A DNA stretch of 5,601 nt from Neomoorella mulderi (GTDB taxonomy: Bacteria > Bacillota > DSM-521 > Neomoorellales > Neomoorellaceae). The notes under the pieces are model-generated. The model was not told where the DNA came from. It did not search any database and saw only the letters and a program-made list of their open reading frames with translations. The position numbers and the translations under genes are program-made. The stretch is taken from assembly GCA_011375465.1 (NCBI GenBank), contig DRZV01000066.1:1-5601 (forward strand), read 5' to 3'. Shown one piece after another: positions 1 to 5,601 of this stretch (position 1 is the first letter of the stretch; each line of letters starts with the position of its first letter).

Positions 1-630
1 CTCCGGCTCCTGCGGGCGGTGAAAAACCGCTTTGGATCCACCCACGAGGTGGGTTTGTTCGAAATGACCTCCCAAGGGATGCGGGAGGTGGGCGATCCTT
101 CGGAGATGTTCTTATCCCAGAGGCCGGAGGGAGCCGCGGGCAGCTGCGTGGTGGCCTGCATGGAGGGCAACCGCCCTCTCCTCCTGGAAATCCAGTCTTT
201 GGTAACTCCTTCTGCCTTTCCCAATCCCCGTCGGCTGGCCACCGGCGTGGATTTCAATCGCTCCCTTTTGCTGATGGCCATCTTGGAGAAAAGGGCAGGG
301 CTGAACTTGGGCCGATACGATATATACCTCAATGTGGCGGGAGGTATGGAGGTCAGGGAACCCGCAGCGGATCTGGGTATATGCTTGGCCATCGCCTCCA
401 GCCTCAAAGACCGGCCTTTGAGGCCCTCTACAGTGGTCATGGGGGAAGTGGGGCTGGCGGGAGAGCTCAGGGCTATACCTCATTGGGAGAGAAGGGTGGA
501 GGAGGCTGCCCGCTTGGGCTTTCGATGGTGCATATGTCCACCATCTGGCCGTTCTTCGGGGGAGCGGGTCTCCCTGGGCATATTGACGGCGGGCACCTTG
601 AGGGAGGCCTTGGACATGGCTTTCTCCTAG
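1..630 (+). CDS. radA: DNA repair protein RadA (Sms), C-terminal part, cut by left edge
   Basis: RadA is a RecA-like ATPase that promotes branch migration during homologous recombination and repair. The frame is open from base 1, so the start and the N-terminal zinc finger and Walker motifs lie outside the window; 209 codons of a protein usually about 450 long are present. The RadA-specific KNRFG motif is at window residues 8-12, followed by a short linker containing a PSEMFL segment and then the Lon-protease-like domain from about residue 45. In that domain the stretch DIYLNVAGG, then EPAAD (residues 120-124), and GEVGLAGELR are typical. The catalytic Ser of true Lon proteases is replaced in the EPAAD region, as is normal for RadA, so this domain is not expected to cleave protein. 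The GTG at base 19 is an internal Val codon inside the conserved motif region, not a start. The gene ends at TAG 628-630, 33 bases before the next gene, with no convincing terminator between them. Confidence 0.96.
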   Translation, partial: LRLLRAVKNRFGSTHEVGLFEMTSQGMREVGDPSEMFLSQRPEGAAGSCVVACMEGNRPLLLEIQSLVTPSAFPNPRRLATGVDFNRSLLLMAILEKRAGLNLGRYDIYLNVAGGMEVREPAADLGICLAIASSLKDRPLRPSTVVMGEVGLAGELRAIPHWERRVEEAARLGFRWCICPPSGRSSGERVSLGILTAGTLREALDMAFS

Positions 631-663
631 TTTTTAGGAAGAGGAAGAAAGGCAGGTGAGGTA

Positions 664-1779
664 ATGGGGAGGCGTATATTGAAAGGGACAGTCACTTTGG
701 CAGCAGCGCTTTTGGGATTTTACTTATCCCAATGGGGTCTTTCCTTCTGGGAAAACCTCCGGGGTCAACCCCTTTCCCCGGGGCTGTATTGGAGCCTTGT
801 AGCCTTGGGGGTGGCCCTCTCCGGTATGGCGGGCGGTCTGCTGGCATGGCCCTGTTTTACCTTTATATGGCAGGGAATCCGCTGGATAGAAGATAGGTTA
901 CAGAAAATACCCCTTCAGGAGATCCTTTCTGGAGCCCTGGGCTTGATCTCGGGGCTGATAATCGCCAATCTCATAGGTACTTCCTTTTATCGCCTGCCCT
1001 GGATAGGTCCCTATATATCCATGGTGGCCAACCTGCTCTTGGGCTATCTGGGTTGGAGCGTGGGGAGCAAGCGCAGGGAAGATATCTGGGCTCTGTTCAC
1101 TTATCTTCCCCGAAGGGGTTCAAGGGATAAAAAAGAGGAAGCCAGAGCCTGCCCTAAAATTTTGGACACCAGCGTTATCATAGACGGCAGGATCGCCGAC
1201 ATCATAAAGACCGGTTTTATAGAAGGGACCATCATAATACCCGCTTTTGTCCTGGAGGAGCTCAGGCATATAGCCGACTCTCCCGACAGCTTGAGGCGCA
1301 ACCGGGGGAGAAGGGGCCTAGACATATTAAACAAGATCCGCAAGGAAACGGGCATTACCGTAAAGGTGGTGGATACGGATTTTGAAGACCTGACAGAGGT
1401 GGACAGCAAGCTGGTGCGGTTGGCCCAGAAGCTCTCCGCCGCCATTCTGACCAATGATTATAACCTCAATAAAGTGGCTGAACTCCAAGGGGTCAAGGTG
1501 CTGAATATAAACGAATTGGCCAATGCCATAAAGCCGGTGGTCCTGCCCGGTGAGGAGATGACGGTCCAGATCATAAAAGACGGAAAGGAGATGGGCCAGG
1601 GGGTTGCCTATCTGGACGACGGGACCATGATAGTGATAGAGAACGGGCGCCGTTATATGGGACAGACCATCCCTGTTCAGGTGACCAGCGTACTGCAGAC
1701 GGCCGCGGGCCGCATGATCTTCGCCCGGCCTAAGGTACAGGAATCCTCCTCCGAAGGTGGATACCGTTGTCTCTCTTGA
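664..1779 (+). CDS. yacL: Membrane-anchored PIN-TRAM domain protein, YacL family
   Basis: This 371-residue protein has the YacL layout. Four hydrophobic segments lie near residues 8-27, 41-63, 88-108 and 113-134, followed by a charged linker. A PIN nuclease-like domain spans about 165-290 and a TRAM domain about 296-356. The acidic PIN residues are visible as Asp168 (LDTS), Glu199 (LEEL), Asp247 (VDSK) and Asp265 (TNDYN), so a metal-dependent RNase site appears intact. TRAM is a small RNA-binding fold. An RNA-cleaving role at the membrane is an inference from the domains; the family's substrate is not known to me. ATG 664 is supported by an AGGTGAGG ribosome-binding sequence at 654-661, close to the start. 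The last codons overlap the start of ispD by 13 bases. In B. subtilis yacL sits in the same chromosomal block, but with disA between radA and yacL; disA is absent from that position here. Confidence 0.93.
   Translation: MGRRILKGTVTLAAALLGFYLSQWGLSFWENLRGQPLSPGLYWSLVALGVALSGMAGGLLAWPCFTFIWQGIRWIEDRLQKIPLQEILSGALGLISGLIIANLIGTSFYRLPWIGPYISMVANLLLGYLGWSVGSKRREDIWALFTYLPRRGSRDKKEEARACPKILDTSVIIDGRIADIIKTGFIEGTIIIPAFVLEELRHIADSPDSLRRNRGRRGLDILNKIRKETGITVKVVDTDFEDLTEVDSKLVRLAQKLSAAILTNDYNLNKVAELQGVKVLNINELANAIKPVVLPGEEMTVQIIKDGKEMGQGVAYLDDGTMIVIENGRRYMGQTIPVQVTSVLQTAAGRMIFARPKVQESSSEGGYRCLS
1754..1760 (+). promoter_or_regulatory. Ribosome-binding site selecting the TTG start of ispD
   Basis: AAGGTGG lies inside the 3' end of yacL, six bases before TTG 1767. 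No ATG exists in frame before the conserved IspD N-terminal motif, so this Shine-Dalgarno sequence is the main support for a TTG start. A second in-frame TTG at 1776 is a less well spaced alternative. Confidence 0.7.
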
Positions 1780-2456
1780 GCTTTATCATCGCCGCCGCCG
1801 GAGAGGGTAAGCGCCTTGGCCTGGGGTATAACAAGGTCTTTTTGGAATTGCGGGGCAAACCCCTGTTGGCGTACGTACTGGAAACCGTAGAAACCTGTCC
1901 CTCTGTTAAAGAGGTCTTCATAGTGACAAGGGAGGAGGATATGGAACTGTGCTGGTCCCTGGTATCAAAAGGGGACTTCAAGAAGGTCAGGGATGTGCTG
2001 CCCGGCGGGCGGGAGAGGCAGGATTCAGTGGCTTTAGCTCTGGAACGGCTGAAGGACCTTCAGGATTGGGTAGCGGTACACGACGGAGCCCGTCCCTTTT
2101 TTACCCATGAACTGTTGGACAGGGTTTTAAGGGCTGCCCTGGAGGTGGGGGCTGCCCTTCCCGCCCTCCCGGTCAGGGAAACCATAAAAAAGGCAGACCA
2201 GCGACAAAGGGTGGAAGGAACCATAGACAGAACAGGCTTATGGCTGGCCCAAACCCCCCAGATATTTAAGAGGGAGTGGTTGCAGGAGGCTTACCGCCGG
2301 GCCCAGAGGGAGGGCTGGAGGGCCAGCGACGATGCTGCCCTGGTGGAGAGGACAGGCTATCCTGTCCAGCTGGTATGGGGGGAGGAGATCAATATCAAAA
2401 TCACCACTGCAGGAGATCTGCCTTTGGCCCGGGCTCTGGCAGGGATGGATAGATGA
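1767..2456 (+). CDS. ispD: 2-C-methyl-D-erythritol 4-phosphate cytidylyltransferase (IspD)
   Basis: IspD couples methylerythritol 4-phosphate with CTP to give CDP-methylerythritol plus pyrophosphate, the third step of the MEP isoprenoid pathway in the cytoplasm. The 229-residue length is normal. The N-terminal nucleotide-binding loop AAAGEGKRLG (residues 9-18) includes Arg17, and Lys23 follows in NKVF. VHDGARP places Asp106 at the CTP/Mg site. Thr139, Arg155 (IDRTGLW), AQTPQIF, the DDAALVE segment and Lys211 in NIKITT correspond to known substrate-contacting positions of the E. coli enzyme. A TTG start at 1767 is chosen because it has a well-spaced AAGGTGG and gives the usual short MSL-type N-terminus before the first strand. 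The gene overlaps yacL by 13 bases and ispF by four (ATGA, 2453-2456), so the three are probably translationally coupled on one transcript. No lesion is visible. Confidence 0.97.
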   Translation: MSLLSFIIAAAGEGKRLGLGYNKVFLELRGKPLLAYVLETVETCPSVKEVFIVTREEDMELCWSLVSKGDFKKVRDVLPGGRERQDSVALALERLKDLQDWVAVHDGARPFFTHELLDRVLRAALEVGAALPALPVRETIKKADQRQRVEGTIDRTGLWLAQTPQIFKREWLQEAYRRAQREGWRASDDAALVERTGYPVQLVWGEEINIKITTAGDLPLARALAGMDR

Positions 2457-2944
2457 GGATAGGCATAGGCTTTGACGTGCATCCCTTGGTCCCGGGTAGG
2501 CCTTTGGTGCTGGGGGGGGTCAGGATTCCCCATAGCAAAGGGCTCCTGGGACACTCGGACGCCGACGTGCTGTTACACGCCATAAGCGATGCCCTGTTGG
2601 GGGCCGCGGGGCTGAAGGATATAGGGGTGCATTTTCCCCCGGATGATCCCCGTTTTCAGGGAGCAGACAGCCTGCACCTGTTACAGCAGGTACATCATAT
2701 GGTGAAGGGTGAGGGGTATCGGGTGGCCAACGTAGACGCCGTCCTCATAGCCCAGGAGCCCCCTCTAGCTCCCTACAGGGACGAAATGGTGAAAAACATA
2801 TCTTCTGCCCTAGATCTAGATCCTTCCCGCATAAATATCAAGGCCACCACCACCGAAGGGCTGGGTTTTATAGGCCGGGGGGAAGGCATAGGGGCCTTGG
2901 CTGCGGTGTTGCTCCTTGACAGGCGAGAAGTCCAGTCTTTATAA
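2453..2944 (+). CDS. ispF: 2-C-methyl-D-erythritol 2,4-cyclodiphosphate synthase (IspF)
   Basis: IspF cyclises CDP-methylerythritol 2-phosphate to methylerythritol 2,4-cyclodiphosphate with release of CMP, the fifth step of the MEP pathway; it works as a homotrimer with a metal site. The 163-residue length is typical. The metal ligands are visible as Asp8 and His10 (GFDVHP) and His42 (DADVLLHA). The signature HSDADVLLHAISDALLGA, the GVHFPP segment, and the C-terminal KATTTEGLGF and GRGEGI motifs are all intact. The start ATG overlaps the ispD stop as ATGA, with AGGGATGGA just upstream as a possible ribosome-binding site. The intermediate-step kinase gene ispE is not in this window. A run of eight G at 2512-2519 is read in the correct frame (LGGV). 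The end of the gene also carries a promoter for the downstream cysE transcript. Confidence 0.98.
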   Translation: MRIGIGFDVHPLVPGRPLVLGGVRIPHSKGLLGHSDADVLLHAISDALLGAAGLKDIGVHFPPDDPRFQGADSLHLLQQVHHMVKGEGYRVANVDAVLIAQEPPLAPYRDEMVKNISSALDLDPSRINIKATTTEGLGFIGRGEGIGALAAVLLLDRREVQSL

Positions 2945-2945
2945 T
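2916..2945 (+). promoter_or_regulatory. Consensus sigma-70/SigA-type promoter for cysE-cysS-thyX
   Basis: The -35 hexamer TTGACA (2916-2921) and -10 hexamer TATAAT (2940-2945) both match the housekeeping consensus fully and are separated by 18 bases, within the accepted 16-19 range. The elements lie over the last codons and the stop codon of ispF. Transcription should begin near 2951-2953, about 40 bases before the cysE ATG. There is no extended -10 TG. The match is by sequence only. Read-through from the upstream genes is also likely, because no terminator separates them. Confidence 0.78.
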
Positions 2946-2960
2946 AGCGGTAAAATCCAA

Positions 2961-2986
2961 GGGGTATTTTCCCCGTTTAGGGGTGA
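2961..2986 (+). promoter_or_regulatory. Short cysE leader: G4/C4 hairpin options and ribosome-binding site
   Basis: The predicted 40-base leader holds GGGG (2961-2964), CCCC (2971-2974) and a second GGGG (2980-2983) that is part of the AGGGGTGA ribosome-binding site (2979-2986). The CCCC block can pair with either G block, with loops of six or five bases. Pairing with the second would cover the ribosome-binding site. Each stem is only four base pairs, so a regulatory role is speculative; the ribosome-binding site itself, five bases before ATG 2992, is well supported. No T-box, riboswitch or terminator fits in this space. Confidence 0.4.
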
Positions 2987-2991
2987 GACCT

Positions 2992-3692
2992 ATGTGGTCC
3001 CAGCTTAAGAGGGATATACAGGCCGTTTTCGAAAGGGATCCGGCGGCCCGGAGCCTTCTGGAGGTTCTCCTCTGCTACCCTGGCCTCCATGCCCTGATCC
3101 TGCACCGTATAGCCCATTTTTTTATCGGCATAAGCTATTTCTGGTGGCCCGGCTTATCTCCCAAATAAATCGATTCCTCACCGGCATAGAGATCCACCCG
3201 GGGGCCCGAATCGGGCAAGGGGTCTTTATCGACCACGGTATGGGAGTGGTGATAGGGGAGACCGCGGTTATAGGGGATAACGTGACCCTATATCAAGGGG
3301 TAACCCTGGGGGGCACCGGGAAGGAAAAGGGCAAGCGTCACCCCACCGTGGGCAATAACGTGGTCATAGGGGCGGGGGCTAAGGTCTTGGGCAACATCAC
3401 CATCGGGGATAATGTGAAGATAGGGGCAGGCTCGGTGGTGCTGCGTTCAGTCCCCCCTAATTGCACGGTGGTGGGAGTCCCGGGGAAGATAGTGGTGCGG
3501 GGGAGCAAAAAGGTGGCTGACGCCCAGATAAGCGAGGTGGATTTGCGGCATAACGAGCTGCCCGATCCGGTGGCCGACATGCTCCTCTCTCTGCAGTTGC
3601 AGATACAGCGCTTAGAGCGGAGAATAGAGGAATTGGAGGCTAAAGAAGATGTTTCTCTACAATACCCTGACTTCTCGGAAGGAAAAATTTGA
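2992..3692 (+). CDS. cysE: Serine O-acetyltransferase (CysE), reading frame interrupted at a T7 run
   Basis: CysE transfers acetyl from acetyl-CoA to L-serine, making O-acetylserine for cysteine synthesis. The 0 frame from ATG 2992 gives a normal N-terminal helical domain (DIQAVFERDPAARS, LLCYPGLHALILHRIAH), then runs off into unrelated residues and stops at TAA 3166-3168 (58 codons). The rest of the enzyme continues in the -1 frame to TGA 3690-3692. Joined at the T run 3117-3123, the product is 233 residues, a usual length, and the junction reads HFFYRHKLFLVARL, matching the family spacing. The left-handed beta-helix domain is intact: GIEIHPGA (Glu67), IDHGMG (His82) and KRHP (His117). The spacing of the two histidines equals that of His158 and His193 in E. 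coli CysE. A coiled-coil-like C-terminus overlaps cysS by 44 bases. ATG 2992 is preferred over GTG 2983, which lies inside the ribosome-binding site. The frame break may be a sequencing error, a mutation or a recoding site. Confidence 0.93.
3117..3157 (+). other. Candidate -1 frameshift (slippery) site with downstream hairpin in cysE
   Basis: Seven T at 3117-3123 are phased as T TTT TTT in the incoming frame, which is the X XXY YYZ pattern of -1 ribosomal slippery sites. After a -1 slip, the next codon is TAT 3123-3125, which enters the frame of the conserved C-terminal domain. Six bases downstream, ATAAGC (3130-3135) can pair with GCTTAT (3152-3157), plus one T-G wobble pair (3136 with 3151), enclosing a 14-base loop. 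The spacing suits a stimulatory structure, but the stem is AT-rich and weak. RNA polymerase slippage adding one U would have the same coding result. An undercounted homopolymer in the sequence data (true T8) is at least as likely. Confidence 0.45.
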
Positions 3693-5088
3693 ACCCCTAG
3701 AACCGGGAAGGGTGCGCATGTATGTATGCGGACCTACCACCTATGACTTTATCCATGTAGGCAATGCCCGCCCCTTGGTGGTATTCGATGTTCTGCGCCG
3801 TTATTTGGAACACAAGGGATACCAGGTATTCTATGTGATGAACTTTACCGACATAGACGACAAGATCATAAGGCGTTCCCAAGAAGAAGGGGTCCCTTTC
3901 CTGAGCGTGGCGGATCGTTATATAGGGGAATTTTTTAAGGACGCCGATGCCCTTAAGGTGAAGAGGGCCTCCCTCTACCCCCGGGTGAGCCAGCATCTTT
4001 TAGAAATCATAGAGGCCATTGAAGGGCTCATACAGAAGGGCTATGCCTATGTGAGCCAGGGGGATGTATATTTTTCCGTAGAAAAATTTCCCTCTTACGG
4101 AAAACTCTCCAAGCGCACCCTGGAGGAGATGAAGGCCGGGGCCCGGGTGGAGGTAAGCGAAGCTAAAAGGCATCCCCTGGATTTTGCCCTCTGGAAGAGG
4201 GCAGAGCCGTCGGAGCCTTCCTGGAGGAGCCCTTGGGGATGGGGAAGGCCAGGTTGGCACATCGAGTGTTCCACCATGGCCCTGAAATATCTGGGGCCGG
4301 AATTGGACATCCATGGAGGGGGGGCTGACCTCATCTTTCCCCACCACGAAAATGAGATAGCCCAGGCAGAAGCCCTTACAGGGAGGCCCTTTGCCCGTTT
4401 TTGGCTGCACAACGGCTTTATCACCATCAACCGGGAGAAGATGTCCAAGTCTTTGGGCAACTTTTTCTTGGTGAGGGAGGTTACCTCCCGTTTCCCTCCC
4501 GTCGCCCTGCGCTTTTTCCTTCTCAGCACCCATTATCGTAGCCCCCTGGATTTCGATGAAGAGGGGTTCTTGGCGGGAGTAAAGGGTTGGGAAAGGTTGA
4601 GGAATACCTGGTTTTGGTTGAGGGAAGTCCTGGAAAGGCCTAGGAGCGAAGATGACGGCGGGCAAAGCCTTTTAAGCAGGGCCCAAGCGAGTTACCGGGA
4701 ATTCGTTGAAGCCATGGATGATGACCTCAACACCCCCAGGGCTATAGCTGTCCTCCATGATCTGGCCAGGGAGGTGAACGCCTTCCTCCAGGAACGCCCT
4801 GCCAAAACTCCAGGGGTGGAAAAGGCTGCTGAAATATTCCATCTCATGGCCGAGGAGGTCTTGGGGTTGCTTCCCTTGCCCGGGAGGGAAGGGGACAGCC
4901 ATCTGGTTGAAAAGTTGCTGGAGATCTTGATCCAGATAAGGCAGGAAGCCCGTCAGAAGAAGGATTGGGCCACCGCAGACAGCATAAGGGAGAGGCTACA
5001 GGCCCTGGGCATAATCCTCCAGGACACCCCTCAGGGAACCCGATGGAGAACTGTATTTACCCCTGAGGGCAAATGGGGAGAGGATTAG
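3649..5088 (+). CDS. cysS: Cysteinyl-tRNA synthetase (CysRS)
   Basis: CysRS activates cysteine with ATP and attaches it to tRNA-Cys; it is a monomeric class I synthetase. The 479-residue protein is of normal length and complete. The class I signatures are HVGN (residues 36-39) and KMSKS (264-268). The zinc ligands that recognise cysteine thiolate correspond to Cys27 (YVCGPT), Cys207 (WHIECS), His232 and Glu236 (PHHENEIAQ). Other family marks are NFTDIDDKII, GGGADLIFPHHE, and the DALR-type helical region with DDDLNTPRA near 357-365. A C-terminal tRNA-binding tail with ADSIRERLQALGI precedes the end. ATG 3649 has GGAGG at 3635-3639, nine bases upstream, and lies 44 bases inside the 3' end of cysE in another frame, so its translation is probably coupled to ribosomes finishing cysE. 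The thyX start follows three bases after the stop codon. Confidence 0.99.
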   Translation: MFLYNTLTSRKEKFEPLEPGRVRMYVCGPTTYDFIHVGNARPLVVFDVLRRYLEHKGYQVFYVMNFTDIDDKIIRRSQEEGVPFLSVADRYIGEFFKDADALKVKRASLYPRVSQHLLEIIEAIEGLIQKGYAYVSQGDVYFSVEKFPSYGKLSKRTLEEMKAGARVEVSEAKRHPLDFALWKRAEPSEPSWRSPWGWGRPGWHIECSTMALKYLGPELDIHGGGADLIFPHHENEIAQAEALTGRPFARFWLHNGFITINREKMSKSLGNFFLVREVTSRFPPVALRFFLLSTHYRSPLDFDEEGFLAGVKGWERLRNTWFWLREVLERPRSEDDGGQSLLSRAQASYREFVEAMDDDLNTPRAIAVLHDLAREVNAFLQERPAKTPGVEKAAEIFHLMAEEVLGLLPLPGREGDSHLVEKLLEILIQIRQEARQKKDWATADSIRERLQALGIILQDTPQGTRWRTVFTPEGKWGED

Positions 5089-5091
5089 AAG

Positions 5092-5601
5092 ATGAAGGTG
5101 ATGCTCATAAGCCACACCCCTGACCCTGAACGCCTGGTGGCAGCAGCTGCCCGGGTGTGCTATTCTACCCAGGGAGCAGAGGCGTTATTCCATCGACTAG
5201 AAGAGGACGAGGTGAAGCGGCTGATCCACCATCTTTTGGCTTTAGGCCACGAAAGCCCCTTTGAGCACATCACCTTTACCTTTGCCCTGGAAGGGGTAAG
5301 CAGGGTACTCTCCCACCAGCTGGTGAGGCACCGGATGGCCTCCTATTCCCAGAGATCCCAGCGCTTCGTAGACGAAGGGGATTTTGGCTACATCATCCCT
5401 CCCTCCATAAGGGCCATCCCAGAGGCCTTTAAAACATACGTAGAAGGCATGGATTTCCTTCGGCAGGCCTACCAGAAGCTGAAAAGCCTGGGGGTACCCC
5501 TGGAAGATGCCCGCTATCTTTTGCCCTCCGGGGTGGAAACCAGCCTGGTCTGCACCTTCAACGCCAGGAGCCTTTTCAACTTTTTCCGGCTGCGGTGTTG
5601 C
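5092..5601 (+). CDS. thyX: Flavin-dependent thymidylate synthase ThyX, N-terminal part, cut by right edge
   Basis: ThyX makes dTMP from dUMP using methylenetetrahydrofolate as carbon donor, with FAD and NADPH; it is unrelated to ThyA and works as a homotetramer. The 170 codons present cover most of a protein usually about 210-250 residues long. The defining motif RHRx7S is at residues 79-89 (RHRMASYSQRS), followed by QRF. Upstream, ESPFEHITFTF is the conserved segment before the flavin-binding region. Downstream, DARYLLPSGVET and NARSLFNFFRLR are the usual nucleotide-binding and active-site stretches. The frame stays open to the last base, so the C-terminus is outside the window. ATG 5092 lies three bases after the cysS stop, with GAGAGG at 5078-5083 as its ribosome-binding site, which implies the same transcript as cysS. 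Presence of thyX suggests thyA may be absent from the genome, which this window cannot show. Confidence 0.97.
   Translation, partial: MKVMLISHTPDPERLVAAAARVCYSTQGAEALFHRLEEDEVKRLIHHLLALGHESPFEHITFTFALEGVSRVLSHQLVRHRMASYSQRSQRFVDEGDFGYIIPPSIRAIPEAFKTYVEGMDFLRQAYQKLKSLGVPLEDARYLLPSGVETSLVCTFNARSLFNFFRLRCC

Noticed and set aside
583..611. TTGACG near the end of radA as a promoter for yacL
   Set aside because: No TATAAT-like hexamer lies 16-19 bases downstream, so the -35 resemblance stands alone.
601..640. T5 after the radA stop as a terminator
   Set aside because: Only a three-pair stem (GGC/GCC) can be drawn upstream and the T run is five bases, too weak to call.
2512..2519. G8 run in ispF as a second frame break
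   Set aside because: The reading frame through the run is correct (LGGV) and the protein is intact on both sides.
2983..2991. GTG 2983 as the cysE start
   Set aside because: It overlaps the AGGGGTGA ribosome-binding site that is correctly spaced for ATG 2992, and CysE proteins normally begin very close to the DIQAVF segment.
2987..2999. GACC/GGTC mini-hairpin presenting the cysE ATG in its loop
   Set aside because: It is four base pairs around the start codon, easily expected by chance, with no further support.
3080..3123. T7 run in cysE as an intrinsic terminator
   Set aside because: No GC-rich stem lies directly before the T run, and conserved coding sequence continues on both sides.
3144..3692. 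Independent gene starting at GTG 3144 and encoding only the CysE catalytic domain
   Set aside because: There is no ribosome-binding sequence before this GTG. The residues just upstream in the same frame (YRHKLFL, 3123-3143) continue the CysE family pattern, so this GTG is an internal Val codon of one gene.
4000..4665. 221-codon open frame on the minus strand across cysS
   Set aside because: It lies wholly inside a clearly identified cysS, has no recognisable family motif or ribosome-binding site, and its composition reflects the opposite-strand codons.

Overview
The window looks like a piece of a Firmicutes chromosome, most likely a clostridial-type and perhaps thermophilic lineage. It carries the conserved block radA - yacL - ispD - ispF - cysE - cysS - thyX, all on the + strand and almost without gaps. 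Base composition is in the mid-50s percent GC by a rough hand count. Arg AGG and Ile ATA codons are frequent, which would fit a thermophile but does not prove it. No RNA gene, mobile element, CRISPR array or long non-coding stretch is visible; the largest gap is 47 bases.

Layout: 1-630 is the C-terminal part of RadA (DNA recombination/branch migration), cut by the left edge. 664-1779 is a membrane-anchored PIN-TRAM protein of the YacL family. 1767-2456 (ispD) and 2453-2944 (ispF) are two non-consecutive enzymes of the MEP isoprenoid pathway, overlapping each other and yacL. A promoter with consensus -35 (TTGACA, 2916-2921) and -10 (TATAAT, 2940-2945) hexamers spans the end of ispF and should start a second transcript. 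That transcript covers cysE (2992-3692, serine O-acetyltransferase), cysS (3649-5088, cysteinyl-tRNA synthetase) and thyX (5092 to the right edge, flavin-dependent thymidylate synthase). Cysteine precursor synthesis and cysteine charging would therefore be co-expressed.

The main anomaly is in cysE. Its reading frame is broken at a run of seven T (3117-3123). The 5' part (44 codons) and the 3' part (189 codons) are both well conserved, and they join into a normal 233-residue enzyme if the ribosome slips back one base, or if one U is added, at exactly this run. The run is a -1 slippery heptamer in the correct phase (T TTT TTT), and a possible small hairpin starts six bases downstream. A homopolymer sequencing error or a recent mutation remains the simplest explanation, but programmed frameshifting or polymerase slippage is a testable alternative.

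Compared with the Bacillus subtilis order as I recall it (radA-disA-yacL-ispD-ispF-gltX-cysE-cysS-mrnC), this block lacks disA, gltX and mrnC at the usual places. No new multi-gene system was found; apart from cysE, the region is ordinary housekeeping DNA.
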